Source: Bacillus weihaiensis (GTDB taxonomy: Bacteria > Bacillota > Bacilli > Bacillales > Bacillaceae). From it: a stretch of DNA of 64,000 nt. Below the pieces are notes generated by a model. It worked only from the letters and a program-made list of their open reading frames with translations, did no database searches and had not been told where the DNA came from. The translations under genes were made by a program, and so were the position numbers. How positions within the stretch are numbered: the first letter of the stretch is position 1; every line of letters starts with the position of its first letter. The stretch covers positions 3,508,501-3,572,500 of the forward strand of contig NZ_CP016020.1 in the NCBI RefSeq assembly GCF_001889165.1, written 5' to 3'. Shown here piece by piece: positions 47,301 through 55,225 of the stretch.

Positions 47301-47562
47301 TATATTTAAGAAACGGAAAAATGTCATCATCTTGATCTGTAACTGTGTACCAGCATACCGGAAAGTCACATTGTTTTATAAACTGACTCACAACCGTACT
47401 TTTTCCATATCCTGCTCCACCGTGAATAATGGTGACTGGATAACTTGTAAGCCTTTTCATTTTTTTAATTACGGAAAGTCTATAAATATAATGATCCTTT
47501 ATCGCTGGAGGAACGAGCTTCGTTTCAATAATTGGAACGGAAGGTTGCATTCTTTTCCCCAC
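44320..47562 (-). CDS. MalT-like STAND ATPase with C-terminal OmpR-type DNA-binding and BTAD domains
   Basis: 1080 residues. N-terminal NTPase: Walker A IIHGGAGYGKSTV (about residues 45-57), Walker B FVIVIDDFQ. A middle of about 450 residues is TPR-like helical repeat. The C-terminal part has a winged-helix domain (HVTTLGDFQVALGDRVL then KKGQLIRKEEILHSLWPDSD) and a bacterial transcriptional activator (BTAD) domain. Such proteins switch on DNA binding when an inducer locks the ATP-bound multimer. It lies directly upstream of and colinear with the Liv cluster, which it probably activates. Confidence 0.85.
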   Translation of the reverse strand: MGKRMQPSVPIIETKLVPPAIKDHYIYRLSVIKKMKRLTSYPVTIIHGGAGYGKSTVVSQFIKQCDFPVCWYTVTDQDDDIFPFLKYITFAVRKHIPSFGEELLSTMSEMDYWLEQDQLQLLSAIFINECQRVNHEFVIVIDDFQAVDHAFMINQWLDKILGLLPAHVHFLFSTRSKPKWDILIKLKVSHNLLEIREKELLLSEEESEVFLTDFHQADLSKEQIREIYTLTEGWIIALNMIGGQLSDSADIKTILKFQHSTMKELFDYLAQEVFTKQSPILQQFLIEAAIFHELDPEICDRILGITGSYQMLDTLYSKNIFIQKLEGNRFRFHALFKAFLKRRGVEEQLQHIARLQKKCAQFHEREGRYEESMLYYEQLKDEKSIASILLVIGERMIKNRQLEGVLEKLQAISDTTKNQFYTLWFLEGQVWRYRSYYDKAFTCYKQAIECGKESKDYSLLSKANEGLGNIYLDTIQPGKAERYLAEAIRCLEKGEACQGDKERLYRMLAENLVNSGQGAKALIWYQKSEMNVESWIEGNLDARMLLRTGKIAEAKKLLYNRIDMEKEHLPQAHRETELLLSLLEAFSGNGEKAKQLAQKGIQQGIEQQSAFIEACGWIRIGHAVGINSRYDEKMTLVCYETALQLMESIKVDRGKAEPYMGLCVLYGQKGEWERAKEYGERALYETEKVTDFWLSSIIKLCIGISAFYSKENEESDKWFTEALQSFKQCGDLFGETISCMWLSLLALQTGDQDRFKEHAHLFFQKVQLGQYEFILTEQTMFGPKDLQQYLPLLIEAKGHDIHPTYITKLLSSWGYSHLDSHPGYTLHVTTLGDFQVALGDRVLDDADWQREKGKELFQYLLSKKGQLIRKEEILHSLWPDSDEKSSNRDFKVAFNALNKAIEPNRKPRAQTYFVIRNESSYGLNKNAVIDYDVDYFEQWIGEGLKEQSLLPAKQLLEKGLAYYKGDFLEEKKTYAWVTMQRDRLLQMYLQGSEKLAQIMIRLSEFDKAITICKNLLAKEPTWEEAYRLLMYGYYQKNNRPQALIWYKECVRVLEKELEVEPMITTKQMYEMIRREEVTWE

Positions 47563-47808
47563 CTAAAAAAATGAATTTTCTTCTATTTTATCATATTTAT
47601 GGTTTTGGTTTTTCATAGAATTGTCACATTTTACCCATTACACACTTATCAGTTCTAAATGACCATTAGCAAGCATAAAGCATGGCAACTGGAGCTAGTC
47701 CCTAGCGCTTTGTACAAAATCTTAAGCAGTAAAAAATGTACTTATGTTTAGAATCTATCATTTTGGTAAGAATATGTACTATTACTTTATGATAGCGAGG
47801 GAGTTTCT

Positions 47809-47925
47809 ATGAAAAAAATAATACCTGCAACATTTCTAGTATTCTTTACGTTTGTCGGCTTTAGCGTTTATTTTCTCTATCAATTAAGTATATTCGCCAT
47901 TAAAGTGATGGTCTATGCGATATAA
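47809..47925 (+). CDS. 38-residue single-helix membrane protein
   Basis: MKKIIPATFLVFFTFVGFSV and then YFLYQLSIFAIKVMVYAI: a basic N-terminus and one or two membrane helices, no Cys. GAGGGAG lies five bases before the ATG, and a strong terminator follows 9 bp after the stop, so this is a complete transcription unit. No family recognised. Confidence 0.6.
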   Translation: MKKIIPATFLVFFTFVGFSVYFLYQLSIFAIKVMVYAI

Positions 47926-47934
47926 AAGAAAGAC

Positions 47935-47981
47935 AAATCCCCCAAAACAATACTTAATCAAGCATGTTTTGGGGGATTTTC
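47935..47981 (+). terminator. Terminator after the 38-residue gene
   Basis: AAATCCCCCAAAACA pairs with TGTTTTGGGGGATTT, 15 bp perfect, followed by TTTC. Confidence 0.92.
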
Positions 47982-48073
47982 TTAAACTTTGTTGCTATTA
48001 ATAAGAAATTTTCCATTTTATAGAGAGAAGAAGCTACATGTTGAATGGTTTAAGTAAATACGCTAAATAGCCT

Positions 48074-48334
48074 TTAATTACTTCCTACTGGTTTTAAGTA
48101 TTTTGAAAAATAGGCACCCATGAATAATAAAATCATCGTCAATGTCCAGCTAATGATACCTAAAAAGTGAAACCAATACCCTAGCAAATTAACAATAGCA
48201 ATCGAGAAAAAACAGAGAGATGTGAGGCTTGGCTTCCACCCTTTTACACCTGCTTTTTTCCTTGATTTTATATGGAAATAAATAGTTATAGGTAAGCTTA
48301 TAAGTATAATAATTGATAGAATTTGTTCAACCAT
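48074..48334 (-). CDS. Small membrane protein, 86 residues
   Basis: Three membrane segments (for example QILSIIILISLPITIYFHI) and a basic loop KSRKKAGVKGWKPS. GGGGGAAAGGG precedes the ATG at 48334; the longer frame to 48424 lacks a site. No family recognised. Confidence 0.6.
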   Translation of the reverse strand: MVEQILSIIILISLPITIYFHIKSRKKAGVKGWKPSLTSLCFFSIAIVNLLGYWFHFLGIISWTLTMILLFMGAYFSKYLKPVGSN

Positions 48335-48469
48335 TTTCCCTTTCCCCCTCACTTTTTTCCATTCGGCTAGTGATTTTATATATGTATGCAAAGACCAGTT
48401 CGAAATCTTCTTTAGCGCAAACACCTCTAGAATCCTTGTTGCACACGCTTCAACTATTTAAACAAACGT

Positions 48470-49597
48470 TTAATTAACTTTTTCAATTGCTTCTGAGACT
48501 GGATATTGTTCAAGATCTAACTCTGTTGGTTGGTCTAGGGCTATTTTTGCTAGCTCCATCCCCAAGTATGGGCCACCGGTTAAACCAGAAGCCCCAAGCC
48601 CATTGGCTACTAAGAGTCCCTCATAGCCAGGAATTGGTCCAATTATCGGAAGAAACCCTGGTGTAAATGGTCTAAAGCCTACTCTTGTTTCAAGCATCGT
48701 CGCGTCTTTTAATCCGGGAGCGATCTGTAATGCTTTTTCAAGAATTTCATTTATGCCACCTGCCGTTACACGACTGTCAAATCCCGCTTCATCCTCATGT
48801 GTAGCTCCGACTACTACTCGCCCATTTTCGAATGCCAGAATATATTGGTTGGTCGGAGGCATAACTACTGGCCAATTGGTTGTCTCTGTTTCGACCATTT
48901 CTAAGTGGACAATTTGGGCTTTTTGAGGTGTTACTTTGAAGTCTATTGCTAAAGGCTTCAGCAATTCCTTCGACCATGCTCCACCTGTTATAACAACTGT
49001 GTCTGCATGATATTCACTACCACTAAGCTTTACGCCTGTAACCCTTTGATTGTGATGGATGAGAGCTAGTGCGTTATCTTCTGTTAGTTTAGCTCCATGC
49101 TTTTTCGCGCCATTTAAGAGGGCTTCTCGTAAAGCTCTACCGTCGACACGTGCCCCGCCACTAACGAATACAGCTCCAAATTCTTCGTCTAATGGAGGAA
49201 AAAGCGTTCTCGTTTCATCTGGTGATAAGATCTTGATTTCCCCAATTTCGGGGGCGTCTTCTCTTCTTTTCTTCGCTCTTTCTGCCATTTTTTCTAATTT
49301 CTCTACGTCTTTATGAAGGCTGATTGCTCCAACCTTTAGATAGCCTGTATTTTCCTCACCATCTGCTGTTAGCTGATCTACAAGCTCTGGATAATACCTT
49401 GCACCGCTTTTTACTAGCTGATACCAAGCTTTATTTCGTCGTTGTGAGATCCAAGGACAAATAATGCCTGCTGCTGCATCCGTTGCCTGACCTTTGTCTT
49501 TTCGATCAACAACCGTTACATCTGCCCCTTGCTTTGCAAGGTGGTAAGCTGTAGATGCACCCACTATTCCAGCTCCAATGACAATCACTCGTTTCAT
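48470..49597 (-). CDS. FAD-dependent amine/D-amino-acid oxidoreductase (DAO family)
   Basis: 375 residues. FAD-binding VIGAGIVGASTAYHLAKQGA at the N-terminus, then VVDRKD, ATDAAAGIICPW, and the C-terminal VANGLGASGLTGGPYLG that closes on the flavin. Similar to B. subtilis YurR and to DadA. It deaminates or oxidises an amino acid or amine. Its gene is monocistronic, and its ATG follows AAAGAAAAAGGTG. Confidence 0.88.
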   Translation of the reverse strand: MKRVIVIGAGIVGASTAYHLAKQGADVTVVDRKDKGQATDAAAGIICPWISQRRNKAWYQLVKSGARYYPELVDQLTADGEENTGYLKVGAISLHKDVEKLEKMAERAKKRREDAPEIGEIKILSPDETRTLFPPLDEEFGAVFVSGGARVDGRALREALLNGAKKHGAKLTEDNALALIHHNQRVTGVKLSGSEYHADTVVITGGAWSKELLKPLAIDFKVTPQKAQIVHLEMVETETTNWPVVMPPTNQYILAFENGRVVVGATHEDEAGFDSRVTAGGINEILEKALQIAPGLKDATMLETRVGFRPFTPGFLPIIGPIPGYEGLLVANGLGASGLTGGPYLGMELAKIALDQPTELDLEQYPVSEAIEKVN

Positions 49598-49695
49598 GTT
49601 TACACCTTTTTCTTTTGGTATTCTTCTCCCATTGTACTGAAGAAATCTGGAAGTCTCAATGGGAGATGATCGATTATTGCTTTACTTCTTTAGTG

Positions 49696-49970
49696 GAGTG
49701 GGGGACTGGCACCTCTTTATCGCTTCACCTGAGTGGGGGACTGGCACCTCTTTATCGGCAACTCTTCATCGCTTCACCCCTTCACCTGAGCGGGGGACTG
49801 GCACCTCTTTATCGGCAACTCTTCATCGCTTCACCCCTTCACCTGAGTGGGGGACTGGCACCTAGCATCCCCGACACCTGGCACTTAAACGTTTGTGCCT
49901 TCCAGGCACAAAAAAAAGCGATAGATTGCTCTATCGCTTTAAAGGGGTGGGGGACTGGCACCTCTGCAAC
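49696..49970. repeat. GTGGGGGACTGGCACC repeat cluster
   Basis: Units begin at 49696 (35 bp), 49731 (57 bp), 49788 (57 bp) and 49845, each opening GAG[TC]GGGGGACTGGCACC. The two 57-bp units differ at one base. Another unit (GGGGTGGGGGACTGGCACC) stands at 49943, adjoining the end of yhgE. Confidence 0.93.
49915..49940 (-). terminator. Terminator of yhgE
   Basis: AAAGCGATAGA pairs with TCTATCGCTTT, loop of four, followed on minus by eight T. It is embedded in the GGTGCC repeat cluster. Confidence 0.9.
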
Positions 49971-52339
49971 TAGGCACCAGCAACTACTTCCTCTGATGCA
50001 TGTCGTTGCTTGTGCTTGATGATTAGGTATGTTGCCGTTAAGATCATAAATACTGCTGTATAGCTTAATAGAATCCAAATGTTATGCCAGATCACTGACA
50101 AGTCACCACTTGATACGACTGCTTTCAGACCAGCTACAGTATAAGTCATTGGCAGTAGCGCACTAATAGGCTGTAACGCACTTGGAATCAATTCTAGTGG
50201 GAATGTTCCTGCACTAGTTGTTAATTGAAGGATTAAGATAATAATCGCAATAAACCTTCCCGGATCTCCAAGTGTTGTAACAAGTAGTTGAACAAGTGTC
50301 ATAAACGTGATGCTTATAATAATGGATAGAACCATAAAGAGTGGAACACTTGTCACTTCAAGTCCTAATCCCATCAGTAAGATCGCATCTGCTACTAATG
50401 CTTGAATCACACCTACAATCCCAATTACACCAAATTTTCCAAAGAACCATGTTAAGCCATTTCTCGGTTCAATAGAAGGTTCTTTTAATTTATAAACAAT
50501 GGATATTAATAAAGCTCCTACAAATAACCCTAATGATAAGAAGTACGGAGCGAAGCCTGTTCCGTAGTTAGGAACTCTATTAATCTCTTCTTTACTCACA
50601 TCAACAGGCTCACCCATCATGTCGAACGTTTTGTCATCAGCGTTTACTGAATTCGCTTCTGTTGCTGCATCTCCTAATTTCGCATATAGCTCTGAAGTCC
50701 CATCAGTTAGTTCACCTGTTCCACTTGCTAATTCAGTCGAACCTTCCGCTAACTGGCTTGCCCCATCACGAAGCTGTGAAGACCCATCAGTTAACTCATT
50801 TAAACCAGCATTCAATTCATTTACACCGGAGACAAACTGAGCTCCCCCAGCATTTGCTTCTGATAATTTTTCATCAAAGGTTGCAAATTGTTTCGTATAT
50901 TCTACTTGACCGTTAGCTAACTCACTAGCACCTTCTGAAACTTGACTTGAACCATCTGCTAATTCAGTCACACCGTTTTGTAGTGCTTCTTCGCTTTCAA
51001 TAATAGTCGCTAAGCCTGATGTTAGTTGATTGAGTGAAGGATCAATTGCCTTTTGAATTTCACTCTCAAGCTGGCTTCCTGAAGAAGCTAATTCTTCTGT
51101 AACCGCCGACTTGTATTGAGTAAACCCTTGATTTAAACCTCCAGCAATTTCTTTCTTCAATTCAGCTTGTAGATCTTCTTTCGTCGTTCCACCAAGCTGT
51201 TGCTGTAATTGCTGAATCACCGCTGGATCAACATGACTCTCTTGTAAAAAGGTTAACATTGAAGTAACCTGTTCCGTTTGTTGCGTATAAATTCCCTCTG
51301 CTAGCGCAGCTGACATTTGGGCGCTTAATTGTGATTCTAGCTCATCCAGCCCACTAGCCATTGAAGCTGTTGCACCATTTAGACTTTCTTGAATACCAGC
51401 AGCTAGCTGTGGAGGTACTTGAGCTTGAAAGGCTTTAATCCCCTCATTCACCTGCTCTGTCCCATCTACTAATTGAGGGATTTTTTTAGTTAATTCTTTT
51501 AACCCGCTATCAACTTGGTTAATACCACCTTGCAATTCTTGAGCACCATTTCTCACTTCTTTTGAGGCATTGTATAATTGATGACTAGCGTCAGATAACT
51601 GTCCAACACCATCTGCTAATTCTTTCGCACCATCATTTAATTCAACAGATCCAGATTGTGCCTCGGACATTCCCTCTTCAAACTCAATTGATTTCAAAGC
51701 GAATGTTTCTAGATTTTCCTGCAATGATGAAGAGCCATCCTTAAGCTTTTGTGCTCCTTCATCCAGTTCACCAGCTCCATCGCTAGCTTGCTTAAAGCCG
51801 TCAGCCATTTCGGTGACTTTTTCAAAAATAGATTCCGCATACGTAGCCGTTACTTCTTTTGAAACAGCACTTTTAATTTCCTTAACCGCTGTTTCTCCAA
51901 TTTGAGCTGATAAGAAGTTATACCCTTCATTTGGCACGTATGTTAAATGTAATTTTTGCGGTTCATCCTCTAATAAGGTTGTTGCATTCTGAGAGAAATT
52001 TTCTGGAATCTCAATGACCATATAGTAGGTTTCATCAGATAATCCCTCATAGCCTTCTTCCTTTGATACAAACGCGAACTGAAATTGTTCGTTCTCTTTT
52101 AAATTTTCAACTAAGTCATTCCCTAATTCTAATTGGCGACCTTCATAATTCGATCCACCATCTTCATTCACAATAGCGACCGGAAGATCTGCCAGCTTTT
52201 CATACGGATCCCAGAAAGCCCATAGGAACATACCTGCATATAAAATAGGTACAAAAATCACAGCTAATATCGGGATAAGAACCTTTTTATTCCGTAAGAT
52301 ACTCTTCCATTCTGATAAAAACACCGAACGTTTCTCCAT
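49970..52339 (-). CDS. yhgE: YhgE/Pip family membrane protein
   Basis: 789 residues. One N-terminal membrane helix (KKVLIPILAVIFVPILYAGM), a long extracellular region of repeated heptads (G-x-x-x-L with DGSSQL, EGASEL and the like, about residues 190-580), then five C-terminal helices of ABC-2 type. The family includes the phage infection protein Pip of lactococci and is linked to efflux. It lies downstream of the TetR gene yhgD as in B. subtilis. The stop codon TAG lies in a GGTGCC repeat. Confidence 0.92.
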   Translation of the reverse strand: MEKRSVFLSEWKSILRNKKVLIPILAVIFVPILYAGMFLWAFWDPYEKLADLPVAIVNEDGGSNYEGRQLELGNDLVENLKENEQFQFAFVSKEEGYEGLSDETYYMVIEIPENFSQNATTLLEDEPQKLHLTYVPNEGYNFLSAQIGETAVKEIKSAVSKEVTATYAESIFEKVTEMADGFKQASDGAGELDEGAQKLKDGSSSLQENLETFALKSIEFEEGMSEAQSGSVELNDGAKELADGVGQLSDASHQLYNASKEVRNGAQELQGGINQVDSGLKELTKKIPQLVDGTEQVNEGIKAFQAQVPPQLAAGIQESLNGATASMASGLDELESQLSAQMSAALAEGIYTQQTEQVTSMLTFLQESHVDPAVIQQLQQQLGGTTKEDLQAELKKEIAGGLNQGFTQYKSAVTEELASSGSQLESEIQKAIDPSLNQLTSGLATIIESEEALQNGVTELADGSSQVSEGASELANGQVEYTKQFATFDEKLSEANAGGAQFVSGVNELNAGLNELTDGSSQLRDGASQLAEGSTELASGTGELTDGTSELYAKLGDAATEANSVNADDKTFDMMGEPVDVSKEEINRVPNYGTGFAPYFLSLGLFVGALLISIVYKLKEPSIEPRNGLTWFFGKFGVIGIVGVIQALVADAILLMGLGLEVTSVPLFMVLSIIISITFMTLVQLLVTTLGDPGRFIAIIILILQLTTSAGTFPLELIPSALQPISALLPMTYTVAGLKAVVSSGDLSVIWHNIWILLSYTAVFMILTATYLIIKHKQRHASEEVVAGA

Positions 52340-52360
52340 GATTAACCACCTTTCACTTAT

Positions 52361-52383
52361 TGACTATATTATTCATTTAGTCA
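52361..52383. promoter_or_regulatory. YhgD operator before yhgE
   Basis: TGACTA, 11 bases, TAGTCA. The same 23-bp arrangement stands before yhgD (53112-53134). Confidence 0.8.
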
Positions 52384-52507
52384 TTTTAGAATAAAAAAAA
52401 CTATTTTCAATAAAATCGTTGTTTCGGTTGCTAGTAAGCAATCGGTTTAAAGAAGATACAACAATGTCTTTGAAAACAGTGTATGGATAGTCGTTCATAA
52501 CGTAGTA

Positions 52508-53083
52508 TTATGAACGTGATAACCCTTTAAATAAATAGAGATCGAATAATTGAAACATCTCATCTTTGTCTAGAGGCTCATGATCCTTTTCCCAATCAAC
52601 TATTAAGGAAACATATAATTTCAACATAACGAATGCTGTCATTTCTGGATTACATGGCTTTATTTCCTTTTTATCTATTGCCTTCTGAACGATCTCTTTG
52701 ATATAAGTAACAATCATTTTCTCAAGCCTTTTTATTACTTCCAGTACTTCACGAGTACCCATTTCTCGTTCTTCCTGAATTAGCTTGATCATGAGCTGAT
52801 GTTTCTTACGAAAGCCAAGTAAGGTGTACAGTGCACTCGAAGCATTCTCGTGAAAGGATTTCTTCTCATCCATCGCTTCTTCTGCAGACATTTTCATTTC
52901 TTTAATCAGAGATGCTATAATTTCATCAAACAACTCTTCTTTATTTTTAAAAAATGTATAAATCGTACCCTTTCCTACATTCGCAATTTTCGCTACCTGA
53001 TCCATCGTTGTTGCTTTGTAACCAAAGAGCGAAAAGGACTCAGTTGCTGCCTCAATAATCAGCCTTCGACGATCAATGCTCAA
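52508..53083 (-). CDS. yhgD: TetR family regulator, YhgD-like
   Basis: 191 residues. The N-terminal HTH is FGYKATTMDQVAKIANVGKG and then TIYTFFKNKEELF; the C-terminal helical domain binds a ligand. It should repress yhgE and itself, since identical operators stand before both. AGGTGAAATG precedes the start. Confidence 0.9.
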   Translation of the reverse strand: MSIDRRRLIIEAATESFSLFGYKATTMDQVAKIANVGKGTIYTFFKNKEELFDEIIASLIKEMKMSAEEAMDEKKSFHENASSALYTLLGFRKKHQLMIKLIQEEREMGTREVLEVIKRLEKMIVTYIKEIVQKAIDKKEIKPCNPEMTAFVMLKLYVSLIVDWEKDHEPLDKDEMFQLFDLYLFKGLSRS

Positions 53084-53111
53084 TCATTTCACCTCTGTTC
53101 TACTCAGTAAT

Positions 53112-53134
53112 TGACTAAAAAACTAATCTAGTCA
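53112..53134. promoter_or_regulatory. YhgD operator before yhgD
   Basis: TGACTA, 11 bases, TAGTCA, overlapping the presumed yhgD promoter 28 bp before the start. Confidence 0.8.
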
Positions 53135-53196
53135 CTTCGCACTTTCACATCTTATCACTAGTATATGAAAAATGCAACTCCGTTCCGTTCGTCTAT

Positions 53197-54138
53197 TCAC
53201 TCTTTTTTTGCCTCCATGATTGTTAATGTGTGTTTCAATCCTTCTTCATAAGGAGTTTTCGGAACGTCTCCAATTTCCCTCTGATATTTTTGACCATCTA
53301 GAAATATAGGGTTATCATTCAACTCATACATCTCTACATACTCTCTCATCGATTTGTCAAAAAGCCCAATAAATCGAACCATATTCTTTGAAACAGTTGA
53401 AACCTTTTTTGTATATCCCGTTATTTCTTTTACAATGTGAATGACTTCTTCCCCACTTATTGCTCTTGCACCTGGTATGTTCCAGCACTGTCCATAAGCA
53501 GATTCAGTATAGGCAAGCTCAATTAACGCCTTCGCTCCATCCAACGTATAGATATATTCACGTGGAATCGTTTGACTCCCTACAAACATCGCCCGCTTAT
53601 TTCTCACCATATTTTGTAGCATATAATGCATTCCCGTGTTTGCAGCATTTGGTCCATAGAAGTCTGGAAAGTGAGCAATGACCACTGGTACGTTTGAATT
53701 TAGTGCCTTCTGTTGGAGCCGTAATCGTACCTTCCCCTTCTTCGTCTGTGGTTGCTTCGTAGCTGTTTCCGTAAGCGGATTTTGATTATTGTTTGTCCCG
53801 TATGCGTATATATTATCTACGATCGCTAATTTAGCTCCATTTCTTTCACACCCTTGAAGAATTCTGTCCATTACATCTTCTAGTTTGTCTGCCCATTCCT
53901 CATAAGGAAGATTAACAGCATGAAAAACGATATCCACTTTTTTCATTGCTTCATTAAGTTCCACCTCATTAAACACATCACCAGCTTGAATTGTCACAAG
54001 TGCTTCAGCATGAAAGAACTCTTCTAGTTTTTGCTTATTTCTCGCAAATGCGATTGTATGGACACCTCTCTTTGCTAGCTCATATGTTAGCGCACTCCCC
54101 ATTCCACCTGTCGCACCTAAGACAAGCACATTGTTCAT
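53197..54138 (-). CDS. NAD-dependent epimerase/reductase (extended SDR)
   Basis: 313 residues. Nucleotide motif VLGATGGMGSALTYELA, then VFHAVNLPYEEW and the YxxxK-like region DNIYAYGTNNN. It is NmrA/epimerase-like; the substrate is unknown. It has its own TetR-type operator (54158) and lies just downstream of a TetR gene on the same strand. Confidence 0.85.
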   Translation of the reverse strand: MNNVLVLGATGGMGSALTYELAKRGVHTIAFARNKQKLEEFFHAEALVTIQAGDVFNEVELNEAMKKVDIVFHAVNLPYEEWADKLEDVMDRILQGCERNGAKLAIVDNIYAYGTNNNQNPLTETATKQPQTKKGKVRLRLQQKALNSNVPVVIAHFPDFYGPNAANTGMHYMLQNMVRNKRAMFVGSQTIPREYIYTLDGAKALIELAYTESAYGQCWNIPGARAISGEEVIHIVKEITGYTKKVSTVSKNMVRFIGLFDKSMREYVEMYELNDNPIFLDGQKYQREIGDVPKTPYEEGLKHTLTIMEAKKE

Positions 54139-54157
54139 TCATCATTCCTCCCTTTTA

Positions 54158-54177
54158 ATTAACCACTGTTCAATTAA
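54158..54177. promoter_or_regulatory. TetR operator before the epimerase gene
   Basis: ATTAACCACTGTTCAATTAA is repeated without change before the TetR gene at 54831-54850. Confidence 0.8.
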
Positions 54178-54247
54178 TCTCAAAAAAAAGTTCAATCAGA
54201 TATCAAGGAAAATCCTTTATCCAATTGAATTTTCCTCAGAATTTCTT

Positions 54248-54814
54248 TTAACATTGCTTTAAAATAAACTCACAATGGGCATCAGCCATACTTCGTAAAT
54301 CATCAAAGCATTGTCCTTTAAAACAAAAATGGGCAACAAAACCATGAAGTGATAAGAAGATTGACCACACATCATTAACAGCTAGCTCTCTGGATGACAA
54401 TTGAGTTACAGCCTGTGCAAACTTTTCAAAGCTTTCATTTGGTTCCTTTTGTAGGAAGCTTTTTAACTCTTGGTCTTTCGTTAAAAACATGGTTTCATAA
54501 TGACTGGGATGATCAATACCAAATCGGATGAATTCAAGAAAAATTTCGTTTAATTTTTCGCGATTTGATAGGTTCATCTGCATGACTTTGTCTAATTTTT
54601 CATTCAATAAAGCGAAGCCATTTGCAACAATCGCATAAAATAATTCAGCCTTATTGACGAAATGGTAATAGATTGCTCCATGACTACATTTTAGTTCTTT
54701 TGCAATTTTTCTCATTGAAACATGATCATAGCCTTCACTAACAAAGAGCCCTCTTGCCGCTTCAAGGATCATGTCCTTCGAAAGCTCTTGTTCTACTGCT
54801 TTTCTTGGTGACAT
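54248..54814 (-). CDS. TetR family regulator
   Basis: 188 residues. HTH region GYDHVSMRKIAKELKCSHGA and then IYYHFVNKAELFYAI; the C-terminal domain is of the WHG/TetR_C type. It should control the epimerase gene and itself through identical 20-bp sites. The short C-terminal end has two Cys (CFKGQCF). Confidence 0.9.
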   Translation of the reverse strand: MSPRKAVEQELSKDMILEAARGLFVSEGYDHVSMRKIAKELKCSHGAIYYHFVNKAELFYAIVANGFALLNEKLDKVMQMNLSNREKLNEIFLEFIRFGIDHPSHYETMFLTKDQELKSFLQKEPNESFEKFAQAVTQLSSRELAVNDVWSIFLSLHGFVAHFCFKGQCFDDLRSMADAHCEFILKQC

Positions 54815-54830
54815 CTAAAACTACCCCTTT

Positions 54831-54879
54831 ATTAACCACTGTTCAATTAAAGTATAATCCTTTATTTACCACTAGTCAA
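54831..54879. promoter_or_regulatory. TetR operators before the regulator gene
   Basis: The 20-bp sequence ATTAACCACTGTTCAATTAA (54831-54850) is followed by a variant TTTACCACTAGTCAATA (54864-54880), so two sites may bind cooperatively. Confidence 0.72.
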
Positions 54880-54957
54880 TATCGTTTCTAACTGGATCAA
54901 GAAACAAAAGTGCACGCGACTTGGTCAGTCTCGAACAACATGAGACGATATAGCTTT

Positions 54958-55076
54958 GAGGCTGGGACAAAACAGAGAGCCAGGCACCCTCCGATACAAT
55001 CTAATGTGTGCACTAGATAAATCAGTGCGTACATATAGTCGTTACGATAAGGTGCCAGGCACTTCTATCCCAGCCT
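54958..55076 (+). repeat. GAGGCTGGGACA inverted-repeat element, copy 3 (119 bp)
   Basis: It starts GAGGCTGGGACAAAACAGAG and ends GTGCCAGGCACTTCTATCCC followed by AGCCTC, so its ends are inverted repeats. Inside lies CGTACATATAGTCGTTACG, shared (in inverse) with copy 2. Confidence 0.92.
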
Positions 55077-55225
55077 CTTATGACCTCGAGTGACTAGCCC
55101 TGATACTGACTGTCGAAGCGCTTATTTACAAATGGATCAATATTTCGTTTCCTAAACAACGCAAAATCTAGCCATGTCTGACTGAATTTTTCACGAAGTA
55201 ATTTTTGAAACTGCTAGATGCGTTG

